Source: Gracilaria gracilis
Lineage: Eukaryota; Rhodophyta; Florideophyceae; Gracilariales; Gracilariaceae
NCBI GenBank assembly: GCA_030374805.1
Contig: JARGSG010000224.1
Location: 806,001-870,000, forward strand
Length of the DNA stretch: 64,000 nucleotides
Direction: 5' to 3'
Shown here: positions 62,092 through 64,000 of the stretch, one piece after another
Layout of the letters: every line of letters starts with the position of its first letter
How positions within the stretch are numbered: position 1 is the first letter of the stretch
Position numbers and translations under genes: made by a program
Notes under the pieces: model-generated
Seen by the model: the letters and a program-made list of their open reading frames with translations, nothing else
Database searches by the model: none
What the model was told of the DNA's origin: nothing

Positions 62092-63069
62092 CTACTCGAA
62101 CCTCAGCCTCTCTTCCTCACGTCGCTCCCTCTCTTCTTCCCTACGTCTCCTGTCCTCTCCCCTTACCTCTATTAGATAAGACCTCTCCTCCTCCCGTCGC
62201 CTGCATTCTGCATCTCGCTGCACAGCCTGTCGTTCAAATTCTGCTTGTCGCCGTGCCTGATCTTGTATCATGGTCATTTGCATAAGCTGCATGATTGATT
62301 GATCGTCTTGCCTGCCTCGCCTCGGTAGTGGCAGCTTACGGCGGACTAGTGGTCGTTGCGATGGGGTTTGCCTGGGCGAGAATGTCGAACTCCCTGACCC
62401 AGGTGTCGCTGTCTGTCGTTTTCCGGGTTGCAGCTTTCCGTCCTCCTCTCCGTTTGTTCGCCGAGCTCCGTGGCCATCGGAGGATCCCGCCGGCATCTCT
62501 AGGTGCTCTGCATACTCGTCGTCCGATACGGCCCCATCTCCTAAATCTGCACGCGCAGTCATTTCTTCTCGCACGGCCTTGGCCCTTAGAATGTAGTTAG
62601 GAATTGTCGGATCACCCGTCGGCGCTGGGGTGCGGCATATTGCGGAGAATTTACGTCTCAAAGATTCAGATGTTCTCTGCTGCATTGAAAACCTCGTCAA
62701 GTGATGTCGTGCTACCATTTCCCACTCCTGCCTTCCCAACGGCAAGTACTCTTGCAGCAATTCCAGGAAATCTTCCACCTCGCTGAGCGAAAAACTGCTG
62801 CCTCTTCTACTTGGAGCATGTTGCCCAGTAGCTCTCTTCGCAGTCTTTCTTTTCAGCGACTTTGCTGCAGCAGGCAACTCGACAACGTTCTGTTGAATAA
62901 GTCCTGAAGAAGGCATCTCAACGACGGCAATGTCATTGTGAGTCGGTGGCAAACTATTGCAATCATGTGCTCCGTTAGGCAGAGTATTCGATTCTCTTGC
63001 CGAAGGCACTGTGGTGCATTGCCGATTGTCGATCAGCTCATACGGTGGGAGTCTGTTATGGTCAGACAT
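62092..63069 (-). CDS. Myb/SANT-like accessory protein of the Harbinger element (DUF6818-like)
   Basis: An intact 325-residue frame from ATG 63069. Residues ~90-190 are the conserved core: SFSLSEVEDFLELLQEYLPL, GRQEWEMVARHH, TSESLRRKFSAICRTPAPTG, DPTIPNYILRAKAVREEM. This trihelix/SANT-like domain is found in the second ORF of PIF/Harbinger transposons and in DUF6818 proteins; in known systems it helps the transposase bind DNA and enter the nucleus. The C-terminus is a long charged helix (RRREEERERREEERLRFE). It is intact although its transposase partner is broken. Confidence 0.8.
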   Translation of the reverse strand: MSDHNRLPPYELIDNRQCTTVPSARESNTLPNGAHDCNSLPPTHNDIAVVEMPSSGLIQQNVVELPAAAKSLKRKTAKRATGQHAPSRRGSSFSLSEVEDFLELLQEYLPLGRQEWEMVARHHLTRFSMQQRTSESLRRKFSAICRTPAPTGDPTIPNYILRAKAVREEMTARADLGDGAVSDDEYAEHLEMPAGSSDGHGARRTNGEEDGKLQPGKRQTATPGSGSSTFSPRQTPSQRPLVRRKLPLPRRGRQDDQSIMQLMQMTMIQDQARRQAEFERQAVQRDAECRRREEERSYLIEVRGEDRRRREEERERREEERLRFE

Positions 63070-64000
63070 AACCAGAACGGAAACGAGCGTAAACCCCGGA
63101 CAGCAGGGCCACGGGAAGGTCTTCTATGCTAGAGCGCTTTCCCCAGGTGGTTGTGGGTTGGGTGGATCGCCAGAACGGGAGTGTACATATGGTGTGGTAC
63201 AATAGAGCCGCGGAGCGGCAGAACAAAGCGGCGGGACGATAGGAAAGGGCGACGGAGCGGCAGGTCGGAATGGAAAGGTGGAGAGTGGAGCACTTGGGCC
63301 AGGGGACGGAGCCACAATGTGGAAGGTTAGAGCGGCGACGCTAGGACTTGGTGTTGAGAATGGGGGTAGGTGAGGTAAGGATCTGATTGAAGTAGCAGCG
63401 CGGGAGAACGCTGGCGCCGGGAAGGGGTGGCGCAGAAGAACAGAGCTGAATAGTGACAGAACGGATCGGCCACCCGTGTGGAGGGAGGCATTCACGAGGG
63501 AGAACGGGTGAGACCGGGGTGCTGTGCAGAATGGAGAGCCGTGGCGGGAGTGGGATCAGAACGGTGGCGTTGAGGGAAAGAGAGCGGTGACCGGTGGGGG
63601 GGACAGAGTGGCGGTGATGGCGGTGAGGGAGGCAAAGCGGTGGCGGAGGCAAAGCGGTGGCGGAGGCAAAGCGGTGGCGGAGGCAAAGCGGTGGCGTTCA
63701 AGGGAATGGTCAGAGCGGTGGTGGTGAGGGAAGAAGGCAGAGCGCTGATGATGGGTGTGGCGGGGGCAGAGCGGGTGCGTTCAGTGGAATGTTCAGGGCT
63801 GTGGTGGTGAGAGGAAAAGCGAACGCAGAACGGTTGCAGTGACAAGATGCAGATAGGTGGCTGTGAGAAGGCTAAGAACGGTGGCGGTGAGGGGGCCGAG
63901 AATTGCCGCACTGTGGTGAGGCAAGGCGGTGGCGTTGGGGGCGAGAACGGTGACACTGAGGTGTGGCAATGCGGTGGGAATGGGGGCCAAAGCTTTTGCT
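63070..64000. repeat. Purine-rich low-complexity region with 18-bp repeats
   Basis: No supported gene. Around 63632-63690 about four copies of GGTGGCGGAGGCAAAGC are in tandem, and looser variants (GAACGGTGGCGGTGAG-like) continue to the window end. Long open frames on the minus strand here are Pro/Ser-rich composition artefacts. Confidence 0.7.

Noticed and set aside
63124-63956. Pro/Ser-rich minus-strand frames at the right end
   Set aside because: Translations of purine-rich low-complexity repeats; no conserved domain.

Overview
The window reads as nuclear DNA of a photosynthetic eukaryote, most likely a red alga. The main evidence is a plastid HCF173-type protein (SDR plus CIA30), a probable plastid-targeted enzyme that starts MAFV (a start familiar from red-algal transit peptides), mostly intronless genes with a few short GT-AG introns (calmodulin three, SLC33 one, DGK1-like one), SHAQKYF MYB proteins, and abundant Ty3/gypsy, LINE and Harbinger-type elements. 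The species is not proven by the sequence.

Layout. 0-2 kb: a decayed WD40-repeat gene and a LINE tail. 2.3-10.7 kb: single-copy genes (URB1/NPA1-like ribosome biogenesis factor on the minus strand, an unknown protein, a DUF218 protein). 10.7-19.4 kb: gene-poor, with a frame-broken secreted Hint-domain protein, two LINE relics ending in a hairpin and a (GA)n tail, an unknown membrane protein whose frame changes part way, a tRNA-like sequence and a small secreted protein. 19.6-40.9 kb: a very GC-rich, gene-dense block with HCF173-like, two SHAQKYF MYB factors (one next to 41 uninterrupted CAG repeats), calmodulin, a nucleoside-type deaminase, a membrane-anchored trypsin-like protease, an SLC33 acetyl-CoA transporter, a PPX1/Prune-type phosphoesterase, a GH85 ENGase, a GNAT-VOC fusion, a DGK1/phytol-kinase-like protein and a small Cys-rich secreted protein. 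40.9-45.3 kb: divergent GH47 mannosidase and AT3-SGNH acyltransferase. Several genes concern glycans and the secretory route (GH47, GH85, SLC33, AT3-SGNH), but nothing shows that they are co-regulated.

45.3-64 kb is a transposon graveyard. A DDE transposase gene (minus strand) is split in two: its N-terminal half lies at 59.85-60.35 kb and its C-terminal half at 46.69-47.46 kb. About 12.4 kb of retrotransposon sequence separates the halves, and the same six bases (CCTCCG) border the insertion on both sides; joining the halves across one copy restores the reading frame. The insert holds a degenerate Ty3/gypsy gag-pol, two ~854-bp LTRs in direct orientation, no visible 3' LTR, and a long ORF antisense to gag-pol. 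To its right lie a chain of strong unrelated hairpins (60.2-60.62 kb) and a two-gene PIF/Harbinger-type transposon (broken DDE transposase plus an intact Myb-like/DUF6818 partner). The last 0.9 kb is low-complexity repeat.
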